From assembly GCF_904842695.1 (NCBI RefSeq), contig NZ_CAJGWQ010000002.1, positions 1-64,000 of the forward strand: 64,000 nt of DNA. Direction: 5' to 3'. Positions 8,739 to 17,421 of the stretch are shown piece by piece (the stretch's first letter is position 1; each line of letters starts with the position of its first letter). Position numbers and translations under genes: made by a program. The notes under the pieces are model-generated. The model saw only the letters and a program-made list of their open reading frames with translations, did no database searches and had not been told where the DNA came from. The stretch is from Gulosibacter hominis. Its GTDB lineage: Bacteria > Actinomycetota > Actinomycetes > Actinomycetales > Microbacteriaceae.

Positions 8739-10187
8739 CTAGCGGCTGAGTTGCGCGCTATTGGTTGCGATTGTGAATGCCTTATCAAGCAGGCCTGCGA
8801 TCTCGTCAATATCTTCGCGGGTGGACACGAGGGGCGGTGAGAGCTGCACGAGCGGATTCCCTTCGGCATCGATTGCCACCCGGCAAAGCAACCCAACCTC
8901 GTCCAGTGCAGGGTTGAGATGGTTGTTGACAAAATCACCGGCGCTTACTCTCTCACTGTCCCAACGCCGGCTGTCATGGTTTGTTGCCAACTCAAATGAT
9001 CGGTGAAGCCCATCACCACGATGATCGCCAACGATATTCGAGTGGCGCTGCGCAACACGGTCAAGAGCTTCAGCAAAATACGGCGCGACGTCGACGACAT
9101 GCTCGACAACACCGAGGCGCTCCATGATTTCGAGATTCTTCAATGCTGCAGCACATGCGGCAGGGTGACCGCTATAGGTGAGCGCGTGGTTAAACATTCC
9201 GACCGGGCCGTCAAGCACCGTCTCGATGATGTGGTCGCTCGCCACGAATCCACCGAGCGGTACGTGAGCGGAGGCAATTCCTTTCGCGAACGTGATGATG
9301 TCGGGCTGGAAACCGTAATGGATTGAACCGAACCAGGAACCGAGTCGGCCAAACCCGGTGATCACCTCATCCGCAATGAACAAAATGCCGTATTTGTCAC
9401 ACAGCTCACGCACCCTGGGGAAATAATCCGCAGTTGGTGGTGTGAGGCTACCACCGGCATTCTGCAGCGGCTCCATAAAGATTCCGGCAATGGTGTCCGG
9501 ACCTTCCTGAATAATCAACGACTCGAGTTCGTTGAGTAGAAAATCGGTGGTCTGTTGCGGAGTTTCGTTACGGGGACGACGGTAACGCTTGGTGTTGTGT
9601 GTGTGGCGCACCCCGTACATGAGGGGCTCGAACATTTTGCGCACATCCGTCATACCGTTCAGCGACATGGCCCCGAAACTGGTGCCGTGATAAGCAACGC
9701 GGCGAGCAATGAACTTTATCCGCGCCCCCTCACCGCGGGTCACATGGTATTGGCGAGCCAGCTTGATCGCCGCCTCATTTGATTCACCACCGCCCGAGGC
9801 GAAAAAAACTCGATTCAGATCACCCGGGGCGAGCTGCGCAATTTTTTGTGCGAGCAGTGCGGCGGCAGGATGCGCCATACTCCAGGTGGTCTGGTAGGGG
9901 AGTTCAGCGAGCTGGTCGCGTACGGCTTCGCCGATTTCCGCGCCGTGGGAGTATCCGAGCTGCACGCAAAAAAGCCCCGCCAATCCATCCACATAGCGCT
10001 TTCCGGTGTCGGTGAAGAGCGAAATGTGTTCGCCGCGAACAAAGACCGGAAGTTCTGCATCCCGATATTTATCGACAGGCGTGAAATTCATCACTAGGTG
10101 ACGTTTTGCCACGTCCGTGAGCTGCGCCGTTGCAGCTGGATCGGCCTCGGTGTCGATGTTCGTCGTCATTTCCTGTTGGAGCACCAT
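8739..10187 (-). CDS. Class III (omega) aminotransferase, PLP-dependent
   Basis: Fold-type I aminotransferase of 482 residues. PLP-binding features: IADEVITGFGR with D273, and the Schiff-base lysine K302 in TFAKGIASAHVPLGG. The FASGGGESNEAAIKLARQY segment is the usual cofactor-phosphate region. Close relatives move amino groups from omega-amino acids, diamines or taurine to pyruvate or 2-oxoglutarate. The neighbouring aldehyde dehydrogenase suggests amine to aldehyde to acid. The start is taken at the first ATG; a second ATG six codons on is possible. It lies 62 bases after the dehydrogenase gene in the same operon. Confidence 0.88.
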   Translation of the reverse strand: MVLQQEMTTNIDTEADPAATAQLTDVAKRHLVMNFTPVDKYRDAELPVFVRGEHISLFTDTGKRYVDGLAGLFCVQLGYSHGAEIGEAVRDQLAELPYQTTWSMAHPAAALLAQKIAQLAPGDLNRVFFASGGGESNEAAIKLARQYHVTRGEGARIKFIARRVAYHGTSFGAMSLNGMTDVRKMFEPLMYGVRHTHNTKRYRRPRNETPQQTTDFLLNELESLIIQEGPDTIAGIFMEPLQNAGGSLTPPTADYFPRVRELCDKYGILFIADEVITGFGRLGSWFGSIHYGFQPDIITFAKGIASAHVPLGGFVASDHIIETVLDGPVGMFNHALTYSGHPAACAAALKNLEIMERLGVVEHVVDVAPYFAEALDRVAQRHSNIVGDHRGDGLHRSFELATNHDSRRWDSERVSAGDFVNNHLNPALDEVGLLCRVAIDAEGNPLVQLSPPLVSTREDIDEIAGLLDKAFTIATNSAQLSR

Positions 10188-10249
10188 GATCTATTTCTCT
10201 TTCTATATGAACCTACGTGAGTGAACGGATGCGCTGCGCAGCCGTAACA

Positions 10250-11740
10250 TCAGCCCCACTGCATCCATGTGGTCTTTAAGTCGGTGTAGTTTTCAAGCGC
10301 GTGAATCGACAGGTCGCGGCCGAACCCCGACTGCTTAAACCCGCCAAAGGGGGTGGTGAAACCGAGCGCATCAACTGTGTTGACTGAAACCGTGCCGGCC
10401 ACGAGACGCTCAGACACTCGGTGCGCGCGCGATAGGTTCCCGGTCCACACGGATGCAGCCAGGCCGTACTCGGTTTCATTTGCGCGCGTGATGGCTTCTT
10501 CTTCGTCGTCGAACGCATCGACAACGGCTACCGGGCCGAAGATTTCGCGCGTGTGCAGCTCATGATCGGCGGGAACGCCGGTGATGATCGTTGGCTCGAT
10601 GAACGCACGCGAACCGTTGATCTCGGGTCGCGACCCACCACAGACGACCTTGCCTGTTTCTCGGGCACGTTCGATAGTTTCCCAAACCGCATCCGCGTGC
10701 TGCGTCGAAACCAACGACCCGATACCCGTATTCGGATCGAGTGGATCGCCGGGCGCGTACGCTTTCGCTGCTGCTACGTAATGCTCAAGGAACTCGTCGA
10801 GCACGCTGCGCTCGACCAGCACTCGAGAATTAGCTGAACACACTTCACCCTGGTTGTAGAAACTGCCGAAAGCTGCCTTCTGTGCAGCGAGTTCGAGATC
10901 TTCGCAATCGGCAAAAATCAGGTTGGCGCTCTTACCCCCAGCCTCGAGCGCGAGGCGTTTCATATTGGATTGGCCGGCATACTCTTGCAGCCGCTTGGCA
11001 GTCTCGGTCGACCCGGTAAAGGCGACCATGTCGATGTCCTCATGGAGGCCGATCGCGGCGCCGGTGACAGATCCGGGGCCGGTGACGACATTGAAAACAC
11101 CCGGCGGGATGCCCGCCTCGACGGCCAGTTCGGCAAGACGCAGCGTCGAGTGTGGTGCCTCGACGGGAGGCTTCACGACCACCGAGTTGCCCGTGGCCAA
11201 TGCGGGCGCGATCTTCCAGGTGGCGATTTCAAGCGGATAGTTCCAGGGAACGATGATGCCGATGACGCCGAGCGGTTCGCGGGTGACGAGCGCGGTTGTT
11301 CCCGGTGGCGTAACCGGGATGCGGTCTTCAAGTTTTTCGATGGCTTCGGCATAGAAGCGCATCAGTGCCGCCGAGCCCGGCGCGTCAATACTGATTGCCT
11401 CGCGGACTGGTTTGCCCATATCAAGCGAATCGGCGAGCGCCAGCTCTTCTGCGTGTTGTTCCATCAGCTTCGCAAGCTCAAGAAGCCGTTCGCGTCGGAA
11501 TCCGGCACCGGCCCTCGACCATTCGCCCGAGTTGAAGGCCTGTCGAGCTGAGGCGACCGCAGCGTCGACATCGCTGGGTTCGCAGTGATGCAGCTGTGAC
11601 AGCTGTTCGCCAGTGGCCGGGTTGGTGGTGCTGATTGTTTTGCCAGAAGAGGCGTTGATACGCTCGCCGCGCCAGAAGGGCCGCCCGTCGAAGCGGATGG
11701 ATTGTGCTGCGGATTTCCAGTATTCGTAGTCCTTCACCAC
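10250..11740 (-). CDS. NAD-dependent aldehyde dehydrogenase (PuuC-like)
   Basis: Aldehyde dehydrogenase of 496 residues. The catalytic cysteine is C301 in GEVCSANSR and the general base E266 in LEAGGKS; the NAD loop FTGSTETAK is present. It resembles gamma-glutamyl-aminobutyraldehyde and betaine-aldehyde type enzymes. As first gene of the minus-strand operon with an omega-aminotransferase and an NCS1 permease, it probably oxidises the aldehyde made by the aminotransferase. It starts at the first of two adjacent GTG codons, with AAGGAG 7 bases upstream. Confidence 0.9.
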   Translation of the reverse strand: MVKDYEYWKSAAQSIRFDGRPFWRGERINASSGKTISTTNPATGEQLSQLHHCEPSDVDAAVASARQAFNSGEWSRAGAGFRRERLLELAKLMEQHAEELALADSLDMGKPVREAISIDAPGSAALMRFYAEAIEKLEDRIPVTPPGTTALVTREPLGVIGIIVPWNYPLEIATWKIAPALATGNSVVVKPPVEAPHSTLRLAELAVEAGIPPGVFNVVTGPGSVTGAAIGLHEDIDMVAFTGSTETAKRLQEYAGQSNMKRLALEAGGKSANLIFADCEDLELAAQKAAFGSFYNQGEVCSANSRVLVERSVLDEFLEHYVAAAKAYAPGDPLDPNTGIGSLVSTQHADAVWETIERARETGKVVCGGSRPEINGSRAFIEPTIITGVPADHELHTREIFGPVAVVDAFDDEEEAITRANETEYGLAASVWTGNLSRAHRVSERLVAGTVSVNTVDALGFTTPFGGFKQSGFGRDLSIHALENYTDLKTTWMQWG

Positions 11741-12275
11741 GTGGCATCTCCTTCAGGGTTGTGCTGCCGATGTAGCTGTGCACCGGGTCGGCGGTGTTTT
11801 GGGTCGACCGACTCGTGAGATGCAGTGGTGTACCTCAGGTCGGCTTCGGTCATGTTCGAACTGGAGCTCTTCGTTGAGCTGTCGCTTTTGATGAGGTGTG
11901 ACCCAGTATTGAGTGCCTGGGATCATCTGTAAAATAGTAAAAAGTGGCCCGCACCATCACTCTTATTGATCTTGTTGCGGTTGTCCCGGTGGGCTGCGGC
12001 GTCGAGGCCGTGCCCGGATCAGTAATCGCTCAGTCGCGGCCTTGTGTGTGCCTTAGCGGGATTTGTGTGTGTTCTGGCACATACAAATGACGCTAAGGCA
12101 CACACATGCGGAAGGTGGCGGTGTCGGGAGGCGCGCACAGGGTCGGCGGGATGCGGTGAGCGGCGGGAAGCGGCGGGATGGTGCAGAGGCACAGCAGCAA
12201 ATGGTGCAGGGGCGCGCCGGGCCGCACGGCCAACGCCACCGCGGCAGATAGGATGCGTTCGGAGAAAGGACGTTG
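11741..12275. other. Divergent intergenic region between the aldehyde dehydrogenase operon and dacB
   Basis: 535 bases with no supported gene. It must contain the promoter of the minus-strand operon; an AT-rich stretch at 11929-11943 is the likeliest zone. A weak inverted repeat CCCAG/CTGGG surrounds 11902-11920. A strong long palindrome is at 12043-12106. The dacB ribosome binding site AAAGGA is at 12265-12270. Confidence 0.5.
12043..12106. repeat. Nested GT/CA-rich palindrome upstream of dacB
   Basis: Perfect 16-bp arms: TGTGTGTGCCTTAGCG at 12043-12058 and its complement at 12091-12106. An inner pair is ATTTGTGTGTG (12061-12071) with CACATACAAAT (12078-12088), one mismatch. It lies about 170 bases before dacB. 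It could be a regulator site, a strong hairpin or a small mobile repeat. Confidence 0.75.
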
Positions 12276-13613
12276 ATGGCTGATGCGCGGATGATGCGCT
12301 TGCTCGGCGGCGCGGCAGCGCTGATTACCGGGCTGTTGCTCGGCGCCGCATCCACGCTGATCGTCCCGGCCACCAGCGCCGAAGACGTCAGCATCACATC
12401 CCCTACCCCTACACCGACGCCGGAACCCGCATCACTGCAGCGGGCCGATTTTCGCAAGTGTTCGCTGCAGCCAGCAATTGACGCGGCCGGCGATCTCACG
12501 GTGCACGCCACATTCACCGATGATGCCACCGGGCAGCTGCTCGCCGAATTCCATGACGACGAACCGGTGCCAACCGCATCCGTCATGAAACTCGTCACTG
12601 CCGCCACTGCTTACGAGGTGCTCGGCCCCGACTATCGCCTCACCACGCAGGTCGTGCCGGGCACGAAACCCGGAACAGTGGTGCTCGTCGGTGGCGGCGA
12701 CCCGACCCTGCGTTCGGGTGACAGCAGTTATTTTCCCGGCACCACCGCATCCATCGCCGATCTTGCCGCTCAGCTCGGCAACCAGCGCATCACCGCCGTT
12801 GGAATCGATACGAGCCGTTACACCGGGCCGCAATGGCATCCATCCTGGGGACCTGAAGACCGCACCCTTGGATATATGTCGCCGATCTCGGCGCTGATGG
12901 TTGACGGGGGACGGGCCGACCCGGCGGCGCAAGAATCGCCGCGCAGCGAAGATCCCGCATCCGATGCTGCCGCTGTGTTTGCAGCACAGACTGGCGCGTC
13001 GTTCGATCCCGCGCTCAAACCAGCGCCGGGTGCTATGCCGCTGGCGGCCGTTGAATCTCCCACGGTTGCCGAGCTCGTTGATCTGATGCTGCTCGAAAGC
13101 GACAACGTTATTGCTGAGGTGCTTGCCCGTGAGGTGGCGATCAAGCTCGACACCGGCACCGATTTTGATGCGATCAATCAGGCGCAACGCCAGGCATTGC
13201 TGTGGCTCGGGGTCGATGTGACCGGGTTCGTTGGCGCCGATGGATCGGGGCTGTCGCGCGACAATCGTGCATCCGCTGAAACGATTGACGAGCTGCTGCG
13301 GGTGGTCAGCACGCATGATGAGCTGGCGCCGCTGCTGGCGGGGCTGCCCGAAAGCCAGCGCACCGGCACCCTTGAGCGGCGGTTTCCCGAACTTGCTGAT
13401 GGCGCCGTGAACGCGAAAACCGGGCAGATTACCGAGTCGCTGGGGCTTGCCGGGTGGATTGACGTCGACGGTGGGCGCGTGCGGATGGTGGTGATGGTCA
13501 CCCGTCCTGTTGGCGGCGAAAATGCCCCGGTTTCGGTGGGTGTAGATCGGCCGCTGCTTGACAGCGTGGTGGCTCGCGCGCAGGAATGTGGGCTGCAGCT
13601 TTCCGGTCAGTAG
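12276..13613 (+). CDS. dacB: D-alanyl-D-alanine carboxypeptidase/endopeptidase (PBP4, class C)
   Basis: Peptidase S13 penicillin-binding protein of 445 residues that trims peptidoglycan cross-links outside the membrane. The three active-site motifs are present: SVMK (S102, K105), SDN (275-277) and KTG (381-383). The N-terminus has a signal/anchor segment (LLGGAAALITGLLLGAAS) followed by a Pro/Thr linker. I chose the ATG at 12276, 5 bases after AAAGGA, over the TTG one codon earlier. It stands alone, not beside tilS/hpt/ftsH as in many actinobacteria. The next 430 bases are repeats. Confidence 0.93.
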   Translation: MADARMMRLLGGAAALITGLLLGAASTLIVPATSAEDVSITSPTPTPTPEPASLQRADFRKCSLQPAIDAAGDLTVHATFTDDATGQLLAEFHDDEPVPTASVMKLVTAATAYEVLGPDYRLTTQVVPGTKPGTVVLVGGGDPTLRSGDSSYFPGTTASIADLAAQLGNQRITAVGIDTSRYTGPQWHPSWGPEDRTLGYMSPISALMVDGGRADPAAQESPRSEDPASDAAAVFAAQTGASFDPALKPAPGAMPLAAVESPTVAELVDLMLLESDNVIAEVLAREVAIKLDTGTDFDAINQAQRQALLWLGVDVTGFVGADGSGLSRDNRASAETIDELLRVVSTHDELAPLLAGLPESQRTGTLERRFPELADGAVNAKTGQITESLGLAGWIDVDGGRVRMVVMVTRPVGGENAPVSVGVDRPLLDSVVARAQECGLQLSGQ

Positions 13614-13640
13614 CCCTGCTGTTTTTGTGTGCCGGTCTTG

Positions 13641-13713
13641 CAGTGTGCTGCGGTGTGCTGCGGTGTGCTGCGGGGTGCTGCGGTGTGCTGCGGTGTGCTG
13701 CGGTGAGCTGCGG
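13641..13713. repeat. Tandem 10-bp repeat (about 7 units)
   Basis: Seven consecutive ten-base units of the form CGGTGTGCTG with one-base variants (one has GGGTG, one has GTGAG). It abuts copy B of the 130-bp element. Slippage-prone, with no coding meaning seen. Confidence 0.85.
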
Positions 13714-13842
13714 ATTTTTGTTTCCTGAAATCAGAAAATTGGCTGCAAAACTGGGGTTTTCAGCCTAAAACCGGGCTAAAACCGGGGTTTTGCAGTCAGG
13801 AAACAAATTTCAGCTCTGGGATGCAGTCAGGAAACAAATTTC
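13712..13842 (-). repeat. MITE-like intergenic element, copy B (inverted relative to copy A)
   Basis: Reverse-complement copy of the element at 6629-6760. Terminal repeats are ATTTTTGTTTCCTG (13714-13727) and CAGGAAACAAATTTC (13828-13842), less perfect than in copy A. A 20-bp direct repeat, GCAGTCAGGAAACAAATTTC, occurs at 13792-13811 and 13823-13842, the same 31-bp period as in copy A. Confidence 0.75.
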
Positions 13843-14049
13843 TGCAGGGGGATACAGGGGGGATACAGGGGATGCAGGGGGACGCAGCGGGTGCAGGGGA
13901 TGCAGGATGCAGGGCTCTGGATGCAGGGCTCTGGCTGCAGGGGGATGCAGCGCCCAGTGGCGGAAGCGCCGCGCTGATGCAGAGCACCAGCGCACAGCGC
14001 GCCAGCGCGCCGGGACGCGGGGAGGGCACAACCCCCTCCCCGCCGGCAG

Positions 14050-15126
14050 CTACAGCTGGTTGCCGAGTTTGTAGCCCTGCGCGGTGTCGCCCTTGCGCGT
14101 GTATGAGAACCCGTCGGCGCCGATGGTCTGATCCATCTCCGAGTCGTCGGTGCGGGCGACCACCTCTTTGACGTTGCCGTCGAGATCAAGCACGAGCGAC
14201 GCATCCGTGTACCACGACGGCACGACCGGGTTACCCCACCAGTCGCGGCGCTGGTTGTCGTGCACATCCCAGCTGACCACCGGGTTGTCGGGGTCGCCGG
14301 TGTAGTAGTCCTGTGTGTAGATTTCGACGCGGTGTCCGTCGGGGTCGCGCAGGTACAGGTAGAACGCGTTCGAAACGCCGTGCCGTCCCGGCCCGCGCTC
14401 GATCATGTCGGAAATGCGCAGCGCCCCGAGCTTGTCGCAAATGTAGATGATGTTGTGTTTTTCGTGGGTGGCGAAGGCGACGTGGTGCATCCGGGGGCCG
14501 TCGCCGCCGGTCATTGCGGTGTCGTGCACGGTGGGTTTGCGGCGCATCCAGGCCGCATATTCGGTGCCGTTTTCGTCGACGATGTTTTCGGTGACGCGGA
14601 AGCCGAGCGATTCCATATAGCGGGTGGCGCGCGGCACATCCGGGGTCACCTGGTTGAAGTGGTCGAGCCGCACGAGCGCCCCGGCACCGCACAGTTCGTA
14701 GCTCCAAGCCAGGCGTTCAACGTGCTCGGTTTCGTAAAAAAACTCGAGCGGGAATCCGATCGGGTCTTCGACGCGCACCGAGTCGCCGATACCCTTCGTG
14801 AAGCCTTCGGCGCGGCGCTCGACCCGGCAACCGAGTTCTTCGTAGAAGGCCTGCGCCCGGTCGACATCCTCGGGCGAGCGCACCCGGTACGAAAACGCGG
14901 CAACGGCAGCGACGTCACCCTTGCGCAGCACCAGGTTGTGGTGGATGAATTCCTCAAAGCTGCGCAGGTAGATGCTGTTTTCGTCCTCTTCGGTGACGAC
15001 CAGGCCGAGCACATCCACGTAGAACCAGCGTGATTTTTCGAGGTCGGTGACCACGAGTTCCATGTAGGCGCAGCGCAGAATATCGGGGGCGGGAGCAGCC
15101 GGGATCGGGATAGGAGCGCTGTTCAT
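14050..15126 (-). CDS. hpaD: Homoprotocatechuate 2,3-dioxygenase (extradiol)
   Basis: Vicinal-oxygen-chelate dioxygenase that opens the ring of 3,4-dihydroxyphenylacetate to 5-carboxymethyl-2-hydroxymuconate semialdehyde, 358 residues. The metal ligands are H156 (LDHFNQV), H215 (MHHVAFA) and E268 (HRVEIYT), and the acid-base histidine is H201 (TVHDTAM). Each is one residue on from the characterised Brevibacterium fuscum/Arthrobacter enzymes (155, 214, 267, 200), which use Fe(II) or Mn(II). I chose the internal ATG at 15126, after AGAGAAAG, and not the longer frame. Last gene of the hpa operon. Confidence 0.95.
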   Translation of the reverse strand: MNSAPIPIPAAPAPDILRCAYMELVVTDLEKSRWFYVDVLGLVVTEEDENSIYLRSFEEFIHHNLVLRKGDVAAVAAFSYRVRSPEDVDRAQAFYEELGCRVERRAEGFTKGIGDSVRVEDPIGFPLEFFYETEHVERLAWSYELCGAGALVRLDHFNQVTPDVPRATRYMESLGFRVTENIVDENGTEYAAWMRRKPTVHDTAMTGGDGPRMHHVAFATHEKHNIIYICDKLGALRISDMIERGPGRHGVSNAFYLYLRDPDGHRVEIYTQDYYTGDPDNPVVSWDVHDNQRRDWWGNPVVPSWYTDASLVLDLDGNVKEVVARTDDSEMDQTIGADGFSYTRKGDTAQGYKLGNQL

Positions 15127-15220
15127 CGTTGAACTTTCTCTGAGCAAATGAGATGGGTTAGCGGGCACCACAGATGGATGCATTATTGGGCACCGCAGAT
15201 GGGCGCCACGGGCAAGTGGG

Positions 15221-16714
15221 TTAGTTGGCGCCAAAGCGGGCGGTGTGCACGTCACCGAGGGTGATGTGCACGGCCTGCTGATCGGTGTAGAAGTCGATCG
15301 AGCGGTAGCCGCCTTCTTGGCCGAGGCCGGATGCCTTCACGCCACCGAAGGGTGAACGCAGATCGCGCACATTGTGCGAGTTGAGCCACACCATGCCGGC
15401 GTTGATGTTTTGGGCGAAGTTGTGGCCACGCTTGAGGTTTTCGGTCCACACATAGGCGGCGAGTCCGTAGCGGGTGTTGTTGGCCAGTTCGAGCGCCTCG
15501 TCTTCGGTGTCGAATGGCGTGATGGCGACGACGGGGCCGAAGATTTCTTCCTGGAAGATACGGGCGGTGGGTTCGACGTCGACGAACACGGTTGGCGCCA
15601 CCCAGTTGCCCTCGGCAGGTGCGCCTTCGGGGCGGCCGCCGCCGGCAACACAGCGGCCTTCACTCTTACCGATTTCGAGGTACGACATGACTTTTTCGTA
15701 GTGTTCGGGATGCACGAGCGCACCCACTTCGGTGGCCGGGTCGAATGCATCCCCAACCTTGACGTTGCGGGCGCGTTCGGCGTAGCGCTCGATGAAGTCG
15801 TCGTAGATGCTGCGCTGCACGAGGATGCGGCTGCCGGCGGTGCAGCGTTCGCCGTTGAGCGAGAACACGCCGAACAGGGTCGAGTCGATGGCGGCGTCGA
15901 GGTCGGCGTCGTCGAAGACGATGGCGGGTGATTTGCCGCCGAGTTCCATCGACATGCCCTTGAGGTTGGCGGCGCAGTTGGCGTAGATGATCTGCCCGGT
16001 GCGTGATTCGCCGGTGAACGAAATGAGTGGCACATCCGGGTGTTTGACGAGCGCGTCGCCGGTGGTTTCACCGAAGCCGTTGACGAGGTTGAACACGCCC
16101 TTGGGCAGACCCGCATCCTCAAAAATTCCGGCCCACAGCTGCGCGGATGCGGGCGTGAACTCGGCGGGTTTCAGCACCACGGTGCATCCCGAGGCGATTG
16201 CGGGTGCGAGCTTCCACGACTCGAGCATGAACGGAGTGTTCCAGGGGGTGATGAGCCCGGCGACGCCCTTGGGTTTGCGGTTGACGTAGTTCATCTGGGT
16301 GCCGGGCACTTTGAAGGCGTTGTCGTGCTGGGCGACGATGAGGTCGGCGAAAAACCGGAAGTTTTCGGCGGCGCGGCGGGCCTGGCCCTTGGCTTGGGTG
16401 ATGGGAAGGCCGGTGTCCCAGGTTTCGATTTCGGCGAGTTCTTGGTCGCGGGCTTCGACGGCGTCGGCGATGGCGTTGAGCACGCGCGCTTTTGCGCGGT
16501 TTTTCATGCGCGGCCAGGGGCCATTGGTGAATGCTTCGGTGGCGGTGGCGACGGCACGGTCGATGTCGGCTTTATCACCGGATGCGGCGGTGCCGTAGGC
16601 CTCGTTGGTTTGCGGGTTGAGCACCTCGAAGGTTTCGCCCGAGACTGAGTCGACGAATTCGCCGTTGATGTAGTGCTTGATGTTGGTGGGGACGTTGGCG
16701 GGGCGCTGGGTCAT
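15221..16714 (-). CDS. hpaE: 5-carboxymethyl-2-hydroxymuconate semialdehyde dehydrogenase
   Basis: NAD-dependent aldehyde dehydrogenase of 497 residues that oxidises the ring-cleavage product of HpaD. Catalytic C291 is in NGERCTAGSR and E257 in MELGGKS; FTGESRTG is the NAD loop. Its place directly before hpaD and after a FAH-family gene and a GntR gene fixes the pathway. The ATG follows AGGAG. It lies 29 bases after the regulator gene and 94 bases before hpaD; that spacer contains an imperfect 15-bp direct repeat (15163-15177, 15188-15202). Confidence 0.93.
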   Translation of the reverse strand: MTQRPANVPTNIKHYINGEFVDSVSGETFEVLNPQTNEAYGTAASGDKADIDRAVATATEAFTNGPWPRMKNRAKARVLNAIADAVEARDQELAEIETWDTGLPITQAKGQARRAAENFRFFADLIVAQHDNAFKVPGTQMNYVNRKPKGVAGLITPWNTPFMLESWKLAPAIASGCTVVLKPAEFTPASAQLWAGIFEDAGLPKGVFNLVNGFGETTGDALVKHPDVPLISFTGESRTGQIIYANCAANLKGMSMELGGKSPAIVFDDADLDAAIDSTLFGVFSLNGERCTAGSRILVQRSIYDDFIERYAERARNVKVGDAFDPATEVGALVHPEHYEKVMSYLEIGKSEGRCVAGGGRPEGAPAEGNWVAPTVFVDVEPTARIFQEEIFGPVVAITPFDTEDEALELANNTRYGLAAYVWTENLKRGHNFAQNINAGMVWLNSHNVRDLRSPFGGVKASGLGQEGGYRSIDFYTDQQAVHITLGDVHTARFGAN

Positions 16715-16743
16715 TGGAGTCTCCTGACGGTCGCGTGGCTTCG

Positions 16744-17421
16744 TTAGTCGTGGTGGGGCTGGATGCGGGTGAGTACCGCATCCATGGTGTTGAGCCGGTG
16801 GGCGCGGGCACTGGCTTCGATGTCAGCGGCGGGTGCACCGGTTTCGATGAGTTTGAGCAATTGGTCGTGTTCGGTTACCGATTCACGGGTGCGTTCGGGG
16901 ACGAAGCCGAACGATGATTCGCGCATGGTTTCGAGGCGGTGCCAGCCACGTTGCACGAGGTCCGCGATGTGATTGTTATTGCAGTGCTGGAAAAGCACTT
17001 CGTGGAAGTTGCGGTTGAGTCGCGTGAATTCGGCGGGGTCGAGGTCGGGTTCGTTGGCGAGCGCGCGCATTTGGTCGTTGATGGCGCGGGCTTCGGCAAG
17101 ATCGGATGCGGTGAGCTGCGGTGCCGATTGGGCGGTTGCGAACGCTTCAACAACACTGAGGGTTTGCATGGTGTCGCGGTAGATGGTGCGGTCGGGGATT
17201 GCGACCTGGGCGCCGACATTGTGGGTGAAGGTGACTGCGCCCTCGGCTTCAAGCATCCGGATTGCTTCGCGTACGGGCACGGTGGAGCAGCCGAGTTCGG
17301 TGGCGATTTTGCCGAGCACGAGCCGGTGGCCGGGGTTGAATTCGCCGGTGGTGATGCGCTCGCGTAGCCAGTCGTAGGCGAGCTGGGTTTTGGATGCTTG
17401 GGGTGCGGAGAGTGTGGTCAT
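16744..17421 (-). CDS. GntR-family regulator (FadR/FCD type) of the hpa operon
   Basis: DNA-binding regulator of 225 residues. The N-terminal winged helix contains LAYDWLRERITTGEFNPGHRL and TELGCSTVPVREAIRMLEAEG. The C-terminal all-helical FCD domain carries histidines typical of metal/ligand binding (for example NFHEVLFQH). The start is the ATG whose ATGA overlaps the stop of the upstream FAH-RraA gene, giving translational coupling; a longer frame would run into that gene. It is inside the operon it probably controls, so a pathway intermediate is the likely ligand. Candidate operator: 18955-18976. Confidence 0.9.
   Translation of the reverse strand: MTTLSAPQASKTQLAYDWLRERITTGEFNPGHRLVLGKIATELGCSTVPVREAIRMLEAEGAVTFTHNVGAQVAIPDRTIYRDTMQTLSVVEAFATAQSAPQLTASDLAEARAINDQMRALANEPDLDPAEFTRLNRNFHEVLFQHCNNNHIADLVQRGWHRLETMRESSFGFVPERTRESVTEHDQLLKLIETGAPAADIEASARAHRLNTMDAVLTRIQPHHD

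Larger units (their letters stand above)
13614..14049. other. Gene-free, repeat-rich intergenic region
   Basis: About 435 bases between the converging dacB and hpaD genes. It contains a 10-bp tandem repeat (13641-13713), copy B of the 130-bp element (13712-13842), and a G-rich run of GATACAGGG/GATGCAGGG words to about 13950. No protein-like frame is present. Confidence 0.6.

Noticed and set aside
13638-13960. Possible CRISPR-like array
   Set aside because: The repeats are contiguous 10-bp units or G-rich words without spacers of regular length, and no cas gene is present.
15163-15202. Short direct repeat in the hpaE-hpaD spacer as an attachment or regulator site
   Set aside because: The two 15-base copies, with one difference, probably reflect a local slippage duplication; no symmetry or promoter is associated.
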